From the NCBI GenBank assembly GCA_017439305.1, contig JAFSJK010000016.1, positions 1 through 59,806 of the forward strand: a DNA stretch of 59,806 nucleotides, written 5' to 3'. This document shows, in pieces, positions 1-9,030 of this stretch (position 1 is the stretch's first letter; every line of letters begins with the position of its first letter). The notes beneath the pieces are model-generated. The model did not search any database and had not been told where the DNA came from. It worked only from the letters and a program-made list of their open reading frames with translations. The position numbers were made by a program, and so were the translations under genes. The stretch is from Bacteroidales bacterium (GTDB taxonomy: Bacteria > Bacteroidota > Bacteroidia > Bacteroidales > UBA932).

Positions 1-87
1 AACAAGAAGAACACCCCGGAGCGTCTCGCGCGCATGAAGTACAACCCGTACCTCAAGAAAGTGACCCTCCACCGTGAAATCAAGTAA
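1..87 (+). CDS. rpmG: 50S ribosomal protein L33, C-terminal part (5' truncated by window edge)
   Basis: The reading frame open from base 1 encodes 28 residues ending in VTLHREIK followed by TAA. The lysine-rich segment and the HREIK end are the C-terminal half of bacterial L33, a small protein of the large ribosomal subunit. The start lies outside the window. It is followed after 18 bases by the DUF4295 gene and then ftsY, an order conserved in Bacteroidota (usually L28-L33-DUF4295-ftsY), which supports the call. Confidence 0.9.
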   Translation, partial: NKKNTPERLARMKYNPYLKKVTLHREIK

Positions 88-105
88 GTGAAAGGAGATT
101 AAGCT

Positions 106-264
106 ATGGCAAAGAAAGCAGTTGCAACCTTCGACGCCAAGGCCGGTGCCAAGCACATGGTCAAGGTCATCCGCATGGAAAAGAGCCCCAAGACCGGCGC
201 CTACGTTTTCGTGGAGCAGCTCGTCGAGCAGGGCAAGGAGAAGGAGTTCTTCAACGCGAAGTAA
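106..264 (+). CDS. DUF4295 family small protein
   Basis: This is a 52-residue basic protein that starts MAKKAVATF at an ATG preceded by a strong AAAGGAGA ribosome-binding site 7-8 bases upstream, itself unusual in this phylum. The length, the MAKK start and the position between rpmG and ftsY match DUF4295, a short Bacteroidota protein usually co-transcribed with L33. Its function is not established; a ribosome-linked role is only an inference from synteny. It is probably translated from the same mRNA as rpmG. Confidence 0.87.
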   Translation: MAKKAVATFDAKAGAKHMVKVIRMEKSPKTGAYVFVEQLVEQGKEKEFFNAK

Positions 265-288
265 TCCCGCTTCCACACACCTGAGATC

Positions 289-322
289 AAGTGGTTCACC
301 TTCCCGGCGGACCACTTTTTTT
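289..322 (+). terminator. Rho-independent terminator after the rpmG-DUF4295 unit
   Basis: A 7-bp stem (AAGTGGT at 289-295 pairing with ACCACTT at 311-317) is followed directly by a T run. It lies 25 bases after the DUF4295 stop and before the ftsY promoter element, so it would end the ribosomal transcript. Confidence 0.55.
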
Positions 323-346
323 GTACCTGTAAAATGATTATATTTG
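316..346 (+). promoter_or_regulatory. Putative Bacteroidota promoter for ftsY
   Basis: TATATTTG at 339-346 is a full match to the TAnnTTTG minus-7 element. The upstream minus-33 match is weak: only a T-rich tract at 316-323, and TTTG at 320-323 is spaced 15 rather than about 20 bases away. The element sits 25 bases before the ftsY start. Confidence 0.4.
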
Positions 347-370
347 TAGGTTAATAGAAAAGGACTGCCA

Positions 371-1303
371 ATGGGTATTTTCGACAAGGGGGTCAAGAAG
401 ACCAATCTGAATTTCTTCCAGAAACTGGGCAGGGCCATCGTGGGCAAGTCCAAGGTGGACGACGACGTGCTGGATGCGCTGGAGGAGGCCCTGCTGTCTT
501 CGGATATGGGCGTGGACACGACCCTGAAGGTCATCGAGAACCTGGAGGACCGGGTGGAGAAAGACAAGTATGTGTCGATGGACGAGCTCGTTGACCTGAT
601 CCGTGATGAGATCGGGAAGCTCCTCAATGTCGACGGGGACGACGCCCCGGTGCAGCCTTTCGACTTCTCGAAGAAACCCTATGTGATGCTCGTCGTAGGC
701 GTGAACGGGGTGGGGAAGACCACCACCATCGGGAAACTGGCCTCCATGCTTACCGCGCAGGGAAAGAAGGTCGTCATCGGCGCGGCCGATACCTTCCGCG
801 CCGCGGCGGTCGAGCAGCTCACCATCTGGGCGGAGCGTGCCGGGGTGGACATCGTCAAGCAGGCGATGGGTTCCGATCCCGCTTCCGTGGCTTTTGATAC
901 GGTGAAATCCGCCGTCGCAAAGGGCGCCGACGTGGTCCTGATCGACACGGCCGGCCGCTTGCACAACCGCATCGACCTGATGAACGAACTTACCAAGATC
1001 CGCAATGTCATCCGCCGCGTGGTCCCCGACGGGCCGCATGAGGTGCTGCTGGTGCTGGACGGCTCCACCGGCCAGAATGCTTTCGTCCAGGCGAAGGAAT
1101 TCTCCCGCGCCACCGATGTCACGGCCCTCGCTGTCACGAAGTTGGACGGCAGTGCCAAGGGTGGCGTGGTCGTCGGCATCGTAGACCAGTTCCGTTTCCC
1201 CATCAAGTTCCTCGGAATCGGGGAAGGGATTGACGACCTGAAGGTGTTCGACAAGAAGGAATACGTGGAATCCTTGTTCAGAAAAGAAGATATTGAAAGT
1301 TAG
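371..1303 (+). CDS. ftsY: Signal recognition particle receptor FtsY
   Basis: This 310-residue SRP-type GTPase docks SRP-bound ribosomes at the inner membrane. An N-terminal helical N domain (about 1-95) precedes the G domain, with P-loop GVNGVGKTT (110-118), DTAGR (192-196), TKLDG (256-260) and the closing GIGEGIDDL motif. The acidic A domain of E. coli FtsY is absent, as in most Bacteroidota. pheT follows after 6 bases, so the two are probably co-transcribed from the promoter just upstream. Confidence 0.97.
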   Translation: MGIFDKGVKKTNLNFFQKLGRAIVGKSKVDDDVLDALEEALLSSDMGVDTTLKVIENLEDRVEKDKYVSMDELVDLIRDEIGKLLNVDGDDAPVQPFDFSKKPYVMLVVGVNGVGKTTTIGKLASMLTAQGKKVVIGAADTFRAAAVEQLTIWAERAGVDIVKQAMGSDPASVAFDTVKSAVAKGADVVLIDTAGRLHNRIDLMNELTKIRNVIRRVVPDGPHEVLLVLDGSTGQNAFVQAKEFSRATDVTALAVTKLDGSAKGGVVVGIVDQFRFPIKFLGIGEGIDDLKVFDKKEYVESLFRKEDIES

Positions 1304-1309
1304 TATACC

Positions 1310-3754
1310 ATGAAAGTTTCGTACAATTGGCTCAAAGAGTATCTGGAATGTGACCTGACCGCCGAACAGGTGGCGGAGGCGATGACCTCGATCGGTATCG
1401 AGGTGGACAGTGTGGAGTTCCAGGAGGAGATCCCGGGCGGCCTCGCCGGCGTGGTGGTGGCCGAGGTGCTGACGTGCATCCCGCATCCGGATTCCGACCA
1501 TCTGCATATCACGACGGTTAATGACGGCTCTCCCGAGCCTGTGACCGTGGTTTGCGGCGCCCCGAACGTGGCGGCCGGCCAGAAGGTGCTCTTCGCCCGC
1601 ATCGGTACGGTCCTGCCGGGCGATTTCAAGATCAAGAAGTCCAAGATCCGCGGCGTGGAGTCCTTCGGCATGATCTGCGCGGAGGATGAACTGGGTATCG
1701 GCGCCTCCCATGAGGGCATCATGGTTCTCCCGGCCGAGGCCGTCGTCGGTACCCCCGCGAAGGAATACCTCCACCTGAAGGAAGAATCCGTCATCGAATA
1801 TGAGATTACGGCCAACCGCATCGACGCGGCCTCCCATATCGGCGTCGCCCGCGACGTGTATGCCTACCTCAAGTCCCGCGACCTTCCTTGCAAGCTGAAT
1901 CTTCCCTCCGTCGATGCGTTCGCCGAGGGTGAAGGCGAGGCTATTCCCGTGGAAGTACTTGATTCGACGGGTGCTCCGCGTTACACCGGCATTACCGTGA
2001 AGGGTGTGAAGGTGGCTCCTTCTCCGGAGTGGCTCCAGAAGAAGCTCCTCTCCATCGGCCTCCGTCCCATCAACAACGTGGTGGACATTTCCAATTTCAT
2101 CCTCTTCGAAACCGGTCAGCCTCTGCATACTTTCGACGCCGACAAGATCCGCGGCGGAAAGGTCATCGTGCGCCGTGCGGCTCAGGATGAGCCCATCGTC
2201 ACCTTGGACGGACTTACCCGCAAACTGTCCGCCAATGACATGGTCATCGCTGACGCCGAAGGCCCGATGTGTATCGCGGGCGTGTTCGGCGGGGACGATT
2301 CCGGCGTGACGGACAGCACGGTCAATGTCTTTATCGAAGGCGCCTATTTCGATCCGGCATCGGTCCGCAGGACCGCCAAGTCCCAGCAGCTTTCCACCGA
2401 CGCATCCTTCCGTTTCGAGCGCGGAGCCGACCCGGAAGCCGCCCTGTATGCCGCCAAGCGTGCCGCCCTGCTTATCCTTGAACTCGCCGGCGGAAAGATT
2501 GCCGGCAAGGTCCAGGAAGTCTATCCCGAGCCCATCGGCCGTAAGCGGATCGATCTGGATTACGACCGCATCGAAGGCTTCATCGGCAAGAAGATCGGGC
2601 ACGGTACCATCGGGAAGATCCTGGAGGCCCTGAATTACGAATTCGTGGAGAAGCGTCCGAACGGTGCCCTCGTCGCGGCTCCGACCTATATGGTGGATGT
2701 TTACCGCGAGTGTGACGTGGTGGAGGAGATCCTCCGCATCTATGGCTACGACAACGTCGAATTCCCGGACAACCTGCGGATGAGCGTGAACGCCACGCCG
2801 TCCCCGGAACCGGAAGCCATCCGCAACGGCATTTCCAACTTCCTGGCGGCCAACGGATTCACTGAGACCATGAACAACTCCCTCACCAAGGAGGAGTATT
2901 ATACCAAACTCGAGACCTTCCCGGCCGAGCGCTGCGTCCGCATCGTGAATCCGCTGAGCCAGGACCTGAACGTGATGCGCCAGACCCTCATCCTGAACGG
3001 CCTGGAAGTCATCGCCTACAACATCAACCGCCAGGTCTCCGCGATGAAGACCTTCGAGTATGGTTCTGTCTACCAGCGCCTTCCGGAAAAGGACGGCACG
3101 AAGCTGGAAGGCTATGAGGAACACCAGAACTTTGCCCTGTTCATTACGGGTACGCCCGCCAAGGTCTGGCGTACACCGGCCCAGAAGAGCGACTTCTTCC
3201 AGCTCAAGGGCTATGTGGAACTGCTGATGAAGCGCTTCCGCATCGACCCGGCCACGCTCTTCACGGGGGCTGCCCCGGCCGACATCTTCGCCGAGGGTAT
3301 CGTGTACAGCCTGCCCGGCAAAGAGCCGCAGGTGCTGGCCACTTTGGGCACCGTCAATCCCGTGCTGGCCAAGCGCTTTGGCATCAAGCAGCCGGTGTTC
3401 GCCGCCGAAATCAACTGGCAGGTCTTGTTCCAGTTGGTGAAGCGGGACAAGTTCTCCTTCACCGAACTGCCCCGGTTCCCGGAGGTCCGCCGTGACCTGG
3501 CCCTCCTCCTGGATGAGTCCGTGCAGTATGCCGACCTTCGGAAGTCCGCGTTCCGTGCCGCGAAGAAGCTCCTCAAGAGTGTTTCGCTGTTCGACGTGTA
3601 CCGCGGTGAGAATATCCTCCTCGGCAAGAAACAATATGCCCTGAACTTCGTCCTCCAGGACCCGGAGCGTACCCTGACGGACGCCGAGGTGGAGAAGACG
3701 ATGGACAAGATCCTGAACAATTTCAAGAACGAATTCGGCGCTGTCCTGCGGTAA
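1310..3754 (+). CDS. pheT: Phenylalanyl-tRNA synthetase beta subunit
   Basis: This 814-residue protein is full length for PheT, which pairs with PheS to charge tRNA-Phe. In order it has an N-terminal tRNA-binding (EMAP-like) domain at about 40-150 containing HPDSDHLHI, the B3/4 editing domain, a B5 domain, the catalytic-like core and a C-terminal FDX-ACB anticodon-binding domain with the FPEVRRDLAL motif near 725. pheS is not in the window. The stop overlaps the start of the next gene by one base (TAATG), implying coupled translation. Confidence 0.97.
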   Translation: MKVSYNWLKEYLECDLTAEQVAEAMTSIGIEVDSVEFQEEIPGGLAGVVVAEVLTCIPHPDSDHLHITTVNDGSPEPVTVVCGAPNVAAGQKVLFARIGTVLPGDFKIKKSKIRGVESFGMICAEDELGIGASHEGIMVLPAEAVVGTPAKEYLHLKEESVIEYEITANRIDAASHIGVARDVYAYLKSRDLPCKLNLPSVDAFAEGEGEAIPVEVLDSTGAPRYTGITVKGVKVAPSPEWLQKKLLSIGLRPINNVVDISNFILFETGQPLHTFDADKIRGGKVIVRRAAQDEPIVTLDGLTRKLSANDMVIADAEGPMCIAGVFGGDDSGVTDSTVNVFIEGAYFDPASVRRTAKSQQLSTDASFRFERGADPEAALYAAKRAALLILELAGGKIAGKVQEVYPEPIGRKRIDLDYDRIEGFIGKKIGHGTIGKILEALNYEFVEKRPNGALVAAPTYMVDVYRECDVVEEILRIYGYDNVEFPDNLRMSVNATPSPEPEAIRNGISNFLAANGFTETMNNSLTKEEYYTKLETFPAERCVRIVNPLSQDLNVMRQTLILNGLEVIAYNINRQVSAMKTFEYGSVYQRLPEKDGTKLEGYEEHQNFALFITGTPAKVWRTPAQKSDFFQLKGYVELLMKRFRIDPATLFTGAAPADIFAEGIVYSLPGKEPQVLATLGTVNPVLAKRFGIKQPVFAAEINWQVLFQLVKRDKFSFTELPRFPEVRRDLALLLDESVQYADLRKSAFRAAKKLLKSVSLFDVYRGENILLGKKQYALNFVLQDPERTLTDAEVEKTMDKILNNFKNEFGAVLR

Positions 3755-4383
3755 TGCGGAAGTATTTGCATATCCTGATGCTCCTTGTCGCGTTACTCGC
3801 GGTTTCCTGCCAGGGACCGCGGGTGATTCCCCGTGACAAGATGGTGGATATCTACTGCGACATGCTGCTTGCCGACCAGCAGATCCGTGACAACAACGTC
3901 CTTCGCAACCGGGCGGACACGATGCTGGTCTACGAGGCGGTGTTCAACCGCTATGGGTACAATACGGACGATTATCTGCATAGTGTCAACCATTATCTGG
4001 GCGATCCGGAACGTTTTGCCAAGATCATGGGGGATGTCGCTGAGAAGTTGCAGTCCGAAGCCGGTGCCTTGGAGAAGGAAATCGGTTATCTGGACTGGAT
4101 GGACCGTTTCCTGGGGATGAAACGCCCTCCGATGGACTCCATCCTCGCCCCTTTCAGCAAGGATTCGCTCTATCTGGGCCTGCCGCGCGTAGTGCGGGAC
4201 TCTTCCCGGTATGCCGGCTGGTTCCGGCTGGTTCCGGCCCAGGAAGATACACTGTCGGTGGTGGATTCCCTGTCCACTCCGTCGGACTCCCTGAAGGCCC
4301 GGCCGGACTCTGTCGCCGCCCCTGCGGACTCCCTGAAGGCAACCCAAGAGCCGTTAAGCGTTGAAGTGAAGGAAAAGAAATGA
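3754..4383 (+). CDS. DUF4296 lipoprotein
   Basis: This 209-residue lipoprotein has a short hydrophobic signal with the lipobox LLAVSC (Cys19). Residues 25-115 form the helical DUF4296 region (PRDKMVDIYCDMLLADQ, then a segment with YGYNTDDY), a Bacteroidota domain of unknown function. The C-terminal 50 residues are low complexity, with repeated DSL units such as PSDSLKA and PADSLKA, probably a disordered periplasmic or surface tail. It overlaps pheT by one base and the next gene by four, so it sits inside a translationally coupled operon. Confidence 0.85.
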   Translation: MRKYLHILMLLVALLAVSCQGPRVIPRDKMVDIYCDMLLADQQIRDNNVLRNRADTMLVYEAVFNRYGYNTDDYLHSVNHYLGDPERFAKIMGDVAEKLQSEAGALEKEIGYLDWMDRFLGMKRPPMDSILAPFSKDSLYLGLPRVVRDSSRYAGWFRLVPAQEDTLSVVDSLSTPSDSLKARPDSVAAPADSLKATQEPLSVEVKEKK

Positions 4384-5561
4384 GAAGGATTGCCGCCAAA
4401 TATGTTTATCCGCTGACTTCTGCCGAGCCCTTGATCAACGGGTTCGTGGAGATGGAAGATGATGGCACCATCATCCGGACGGGTGTGTCCGGGGACCCCT
4501 CAGCAGAGCCTGTCTTCTATGAGGGCGCCCTGGCTCCGGGATTCGTCAATGCCCATTGCCACGTCGAGCTTTCCTATATGAAGGGGCTTTTCCGCAAGGG
4601 GACGGGGATGGCCGGCTTCATCGACCAGATCAATGAACTCCGCGATACCAAGTCCATGGACGAGAAGGTCCGGGATCTCCGGGTGGCGATGGACAGCCTG
4701 TGGGACCAGGGCGTCGTGGCGATGGCCGATATCTCCAACTGTGCCGATTCCTTTGCGGTCAAAGCCTCCCATCCGATGTATACCCGCACCTTCCTGGAAG
4801 TGTTTGGCACCGAACCGGAAGATTGCGATGCCGTGATGGACGGTGTCCGGAAACTGAAGGAGGTTGCCGACGGTTTCGGCATCGATGCCGCCCCTACTCC
4901 GCATGCCTGCTATACGATGAGTCCTCAACTGGTGACGGCCGTGAGCACGGAAGGATTGAAATCCGGCTTCCTGTCTTTCCACAGCGAGGAGACGGAGGAG
5001 GAAGAGGAGATGCTCAAATCGGGTTCCGGCAAGATGTGGGAGAACCGCGTGAAGGCCGGGATGAGCGTTCCGCCCGTTACGGGAAAGTCATCCCTCCTTT
5101 ATTTCATCGACCGCCTGCTGGAAGGCCATCCCGCTCCCTTCGACGAGCATATCCTGCTCGTTCATGAATGCTGCATGGACCAGGAGGGAATCGATGCCGT
5201 GAAAGCCGTGATGCACCATCCGTTCGTGGCGGTTTGTCCGTTATCGAACCTGTTCATCCATAATACGTTGCCCCCGATTGACCTGATGCGTCGGAATGGC
5301 CTCAAGGTGTGCGTGGGCACGGATTCCCTTTCGTCCAACGATGACCTCGTCATCGTGGACGAACTCTATTGCCTCCAGCGGAATTTCCCGGAAGTCCCGC
5401 TGGGAGAACTCCTGACCTGGGCGTCCCGCAACGGGGCCGAGTTCCTCGCGAAGCGTGAGTTCGGTACCCTGGAGGCTGGAAAGCGGCCGGGCCTCGTTCT
5501 GATTGACAACCTGGATGCGGCGGGATGTCTGACCGCAGCCAGCAAATCCAGACGGCTATGA
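4380..5561 (+). CDS. Amidohydrolase family protein (chlorohydrolase/deaminase-like)
   Basis: This 393-residue metal-dependent hydrolase has the amidohydrolase barrel signature: H59-C-H61 after GFVNA, a later FHSEE segment, LVHECC near residue 260 and GTDSLSSND near 317, which supplies the conserved Asp. The family includes aminodeoxyfutalosine deaminase and guanine or cytosine-type deaminases; the substrate cannot be fixed from sequence. The position after DUF4296 recurs in Bacteroidota. The start overlaps the previous stop in ATGA and the stop overlaps the next start likewise. Confidence 0.8.
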   Translation: MRRIAAKYVYPLTSAEPLINGFVEMEDDGTIIRTGVSGDPSAEPVFYEGALAPGFVNAHCHVELSYMKGLFRKGTGMAGFIDQINELRDTKSMDEKVRDLRVAMDSLWDQGVVAMADISNCADSFAVKASHPMYTRTFLEVFGTEPEDCDAVMDGVRKLKEVADGFGIDAAPTPHACYTMSPQLVTAVSTEGLKSGFLSFHSEETEEEEEMLKSGSGKMWENRVKAGMSVPPVTGKSSLLYFIDRLLEGHPAPFDEHILLVHECCMDQEGIDAVKAVMHHPFVAVCPLSNLFIHNTLPPIDLMRRNGLKVCVGTDSLSSNDDLVIVDELYCLQRNFPEVPLGELLTWASRNGAEFLAKREFGTLEAGKRPGLVLIDNLDAAGCLTAASKSRRL

Positions 5562-6307
5562 TGCGCGAAACCACCGTTTTCGGTCCGATCTTTTCGAGAA
5601 GGCTGGGCTCCTCCCTGGGCATCAATCTGCTGCCCCAGGAAGGGAAGCTGTGCAATTTCGACTGCATCTACTGCGAATGCGGTTGGAACCGGGACGGCAA
5701 GGGCGACCGGGCCATCCCCACGGCGGAAGACGTACGGAAGGCCTTGACTGCCAAGCTGGAAGCCTGCCATGCGGCGGGAACGCCCATTGATTCGATTACT
5801 TTCAGCGGCGACGGAGAGCCCACGCTCAATCCCGAGTTCCCTGAAATCATCGACCTGACCCTGGAGCTCCGCGACCGGTATTATCCGGAGGCGAAGGTAT
5901 CGGTCCTTTCCAATGCAACGAAAACCTGGCGTGAAGGCGTTTTCCAGGCCCTTCGGAGGGTGGACAATCCCATCCTCAAACTGGATGCGGCCACGGATGC
6001 GCAGGCGAAACTGGTGAACCAGCCGGTCGGTGCCTACCATGTGGAGGACATCGTCCGCGACCTGGAGCGGTTCGAGGGAAACTTTGTCTTGCAGACGATG
6101 TTCCTGAAAGGGGACGGATTCGCGACGGAAGACTGGGTGGGGGACTGGATGGACATCGTCCGCCGGCTCCGCCCCCGGGAAGTGATGGTCTATACGATCG
6201 ACCGTGAAACCCCGCAGCAGGGGCTTCGGAAATATACGGTGGAGGAGATGCGTGCCCTGGTGCAGCCCCTCCTGGACGAAGGATTCAAGATTCAAATCAA
6301 AGGATAA
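5558..6307 (+). CDS. Radical SAM protein
   Basis: This protein of about 249 residues carries the radical SAM cluster motif CNFDCIYC (CxxxCxxC) about 32 residues from the chosen start, followed by an SGDGEPTLNP segment, the usual SAM-binding glycine region. The opening VFGPIFSRRLG resembles a Bacteroidota and Firmicutes family of small radical SAM enzymes of unknown reaction. An upstream in-frame ATG at 5525 adds 11 residues. I prefer 5558 because it forms a 4-base ATGA overlap with the amidohydrolase and leaves the usual short lead before VFGP. Confidence 0.82.
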   Translation: MMRETTVFGPIFSRRLGSSLGINLLPQEGKLCNFDCIYCECGWNRDGKGDRAIPTAEDVRKALTAKLEACHAAGTPIDSITFSGDGEPTLNPEFPEIIDLTLELRDRYYPEAKVSVLSNATKTWREGVFQALRRVDNPILKLDAATDAQAKLVNQPVGAYHVEDIVRDLERFEGNFVLQTMFLKGDGFATEDWVGDWMDIVRRLRPREVMVYTIDRETPQQGLRKYTVEEMRALVQPLLDEGFKIQIKG

Positions 6308-6313
6308 CACGAT

Positions 6314-7204
6314 ATGGAACTATTTACCAAGTATGGCTATGCCCCTGATAAGGAGGCGATTGCCCGTCATCTGGAACTGATTGCCTCTTCCCTGGAGCAG
6401 GTCGTTTCAAACGAGGTGCTGAAGGAGTGCTTCTCCATCATGGACCTGACAACCCTGAGCACGAAGGATACCCCGGCTTCCGTAGCGAAGCTGGTGGAGA
6501 AGGTTAACAAGTTTGCCGCCGATTACCCGGACTATCCGCTTCCGGCGTCAATCTGCGTCTATCCCAATTTTGCCGATGTCGTCCGGAAGAACCGCCGGAA
6601 TCCGGCCGTTCATGTGACCACGGTCGCCGGTTGTTTCCCTACGTCCCAGAGCTTCCTCGAAGTGAAGCTGCAGGAGATCGAAATGGCCGTCCGCGCTGGG
6701 GCCGATGAAATCGACATTGTCTTGGCCCTCAATTCCTTCCTTGCCGGAGATTATGAGACCGCCGGTGCCGAGATCCGGGCCAGCCGGGAGTGCATCGACC
6801 GGGTCGCCGCCGAATTGGGCCGTCCCGTCGTCCTGAAGGTGATCCTGGAGACCGGGCTTCTCGTCACCCACGAGCGAATCGCCGACGCTTCTTTCCTCGC
6901 GATGGAGAACGGCGCCGATTTCATCAAGACTTCCACCGGCAAGGTAGAGGTGAACGCCACTCCGATGGCCGCCTATGTGATGTGCCAGTGCATCGGCAAA
7001 TTCTATGAGCAGACCGGCCGCAAGGTGGGCTTCAAGGCCGCCGGCGGCATCTCTTCCGCCATGGATGCCGTGTGCTACTACTCCATCGTCTCCACCCTCC
7101 TGGGCAAGGACTGGCTGAACAAGAACTTGTTCCGCTTTGGCGTCAGCCGTCTCGCGAACCAGCTCCTTTCCGCAGTTGAGCAGAAAACTGTGACGTATTT
7201 CTAG
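6314..7204 (+). CDS. deoC: Deoxyribose-phosphate aldolase
   Basis: This 296-residue class I aldolase cleaves 2-deoxyribose 5-phosphate to glyceraldehyde 3-phosphate and acetaldehyde in nucleoside salvage. DeoC features are visible: VCVYP-like and VTTVAGCFP strands, EIDIVLALNSFLAG, VLKVILETG, and ADFIKTSTGK, whose lysine forms the Schiff base. A second conserved lysine occurs in KVGFKAAGGI. The length suits the longer DeoC class. It follows the radical SAM gene by 6 bases and is closed by a strong terminator. Confidence 0.96.
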   Translation: MELFTKYGYAPDKEAIARHLELIASSLEQVVSNEVLKECFSIMDLTTLSTKDTPASVAKLVEKVNKFAADYPDYPLPASICVYPNFADVVRKNRRNPAVHVTTVAGCFPTSQSFLEVKLQEIEMAVRAGADEIDIVLALNSFLAGDYETAGAEIRASRECIDRVAAELGRPVVLKVILETGLLVTHERIADASFLAMENGADFIKTSTGKVEVNATPMAAYVMCQCIGKFYEQTGRKVGFKAAGGISSAMDAVCYYSIVSTLLGKDWLNKNLFRFGVSRLANQLLSAVEQKTVTYF

Positions 7205-7293
7205 GCGGTTTTTGTCCGGAGCCGTTTACGGACAGATTTCAAAAAACGGCCTTCCAGGCGCCTCAGTGCGGGGCGGAATGGAAGGAATGTGAC

Positions 7294-7331
7294 ATTCCTC
7301 CGGAAAAGTGGCATTTCCGGAGGAATTTTTT
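7294..7331 (+). terminator. Strong Rho-independent terminator after deoC
   Basis: A perfect 13-bp stem (7294-7306 with 7314-7326) and a 7-base loop are followed by six T residues. It closes the ftsY-deoC plus-strand run and separates it from the surface-protein module that starts at 7444. Confidence 0.9.
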
Positions 7332-7443
7332 GATTGGAAAACGGCCTTGCAAGTGCGTGCAATGGCGATTTTGAAACTAAACGTTTAAAACTTTTTTCAG
7401 ACGGCTCTTCTTTGCAGTTTTGCAGCGAGAAAAGATTTGAGCC

Positions 7444-9030
7444 ATGAAGAGCTGCTGGAAACTGTTATTGCCGCTGACAATGCTGGTTGCTTGTCAGCAA
7501 GAGGAGATGCCCGCTCCGGACGTCCGTCTGGTGGACTTGAAGAGCGTCTCCCACGAGATGATCGAATTGGGCGAGAAACTGGAGGACCCCTATACGGTGG
7601 AGAACATGCGGGAAGCCGTTGCCCGGGTCTATCCCACCCGGGGCCGGGAAATCGAAATCTCGCCGACTGACCTGTATGTCCGCTTCCTGCCCCGCAATGG
7701 CGATCAATTTGCCGCCCTTCTTTCCAAAGGATTGAAACTGATCGACCATCCGGTGGACTACCGGATCGTCCGGGAAGGAGACTATTATCACGACCCGGAG
7801 TTGTCGGATGAGGCGATCACCTGGCAGTACGCCGTCGTGCCCAAGGATTTCGATTTTCCTTCGAGCATCCGTTGGGAACTGCTGGACGAGTGCTTCATTT
7901 CTGAAAATGATCCCGACACCCGGTCCGACGGGATTGACTGGGCGGCCGTGGAAGAAGAGGCCTTCCGCTTGACAGGAAACGAGGAGTTGTATGTCCCTCA
8001 GGACACGAGGGCGGACGAGGCGGCGTTTCCTGCGGGAAGGATTACCGTGGAGGATCCGCATGCCTTTGGCGGGAAGCCTTATGGGCTGGCAGGCGTAATG
8101 GTGTCCTGCAACAGTTTCGTGAAGTTCGCCACCACCTATACCGACCGGGACGGGTATTATCAGATGCCCAAACAGTTCTCTTCCACTCCGCGATACCGGA
8201 TCGTCTTCAAGAATTCGGCCGGTTTCTCGATCGGGATGAACCTGATCCTGGTCCCGGCTTCCGTTTCCACGCTGGGTACCGGCCCGGCCGCCGGCATTGA
8301 CGCTCACATCGATGCGGAATCCGACGGCAAACTGTTCCGGCGTTCGGTCGTGAACAACGCTGCGTTTGACTATCTCTCCCGATGCGCTGCCTCCGACCTG
8401 GATTTGAAGGCGCCTCCCCAGGACCTTCGGATCTGGATTTTCAAGGACCTGACGTGCAGCAGTTCGGTCATGCTGCACCACGGTGCATTCCTGGAGGACA
8501 ACAGCCTGGTCCAGCGTTATCTTTCCGGCTACGCATCCATTCTGAAAACCTTCCTGCCCGACATCACCATCGGGGCCGGGGGAGACGAGGCCGATTTCGT
8601 GGACCTGTACTCTTCGGTCATGCACGAAATGGCCCACGCGAGCCATTATGCCCAGGTCGGCAATGCTTGGTGGACCCGGTTCATCACCTACATTCTCCGT
8701 TCCTATCTGACGGAAGGCCGGGAGGCCTATGGAAGCGGGAACGGAGAGGATGCCGGTTATTGCGAGGTCGGTGAAATGTGGGCCTATTTCATGGAAAGTG
8801 TCCTGTTCCAGGACCGCTACGGCGGAGACCTTCCTTCTTTCGGGACGTCATTCTGGTTCTATCCGCAGATTTTCCGGTATCTCTATGAACGGGGACTCAC
8901 CTGTTCGCGGATATTCCGGGCGTTGAAGGGGGAAGTCACCTCCCGGGACGACCTGCTGGATGCCCTGGTTACCCTGTATCCGGACCGGGAATCCACGATC
9001 ACCCAGGTTTTTAACCGTTACAGCCGATGA
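7444..9030 (+). CDS. Surface lipoprotein with HExxH putative zinc-peptidase domain
   Basis: This 528-residue lipoprotein has signal and lipobox ending LTMLVAC (Cys17). Residues about 200-270 look like a carboxypeptidase-regulatory-like beta domain (AGVMVSCNSF, YTDRDGYYQMP). The C-terminal half has HEMAH at 394-398, the HExxH zinc motif, with candidate third ligands Glu441, Glu444 or Glu451 downstream. This suggests a secreted or surface-anchored metallopeptidase, but I cannot place it in a named family. It shares an ATGA overlap with the DUF3575 gene, so it belongs with the fimbria-like genes that follow. Confidence 0.7.
   Translation: MKSCWKLLLPLTMLVACQQEEMPAPDVRLVDLKSVSHEMIELGEKLEDPYTVENMREAVARVYPTRGREIEISPTDLYVRFLPRNGDQFAALLSKGLKLIDHPVDYRIVREGDYYHDPELSDEAITWQYAVVPKDFDFPSSIRWELLDECFISENDPDTRSDGIDWAAVEEEAFRLTGNEELYVPQDTRADEAAFPAGRITVEDPHAFGGKPYGLAGVMVSCNSFVKFATTYTDRDGYYQMPKQFSSTPRYRIVFKNSAGFSIGMNLILVPASVSTLGTGPAAGIDAHIDAESDGKLFRRSVVNNAAFDYLSRCAASDLDLKAPPQDLRIWIFKDLTCSSSVMLHHGAFLEDNSLVQRYLSGYASILKTFLPDITIGAGGDEADFVDLYSSVMHEMAHASHYAQVGNAWWTRFITYILRSYLTEGREAYGSGNGEDAGYCEVGEMWAYFMESVLFQDRYGGDLPSFGTSFWFYPQIFRYLYERGLTCSRIFRALKGEVTSRDDLLDALVTLYPDRESTITQVFNRYSR

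Noticed and set aside
338-3634. Minus-strand open frame of over 1,000 codons opposite ftsY and pheT
   Set aside because: It runs across two clear plus-strand genes, is low in structure, is rich in His and Asp as expected for the complement of GC-rich coding sequence, and matches no family.
5366-6310. Minus-strand frame opposite the radical SAM gene
   Set aside because: The plus strand has the CxxxCxxC motif and operon spacing; the reverse frame has no family features.
7380-7440. Promoter for the HExxH lipoprotein gene
   Set aside because: TTCTTTG-like matches lack the TA of the minus-7 element and have no correctly spaced minus-33 element.
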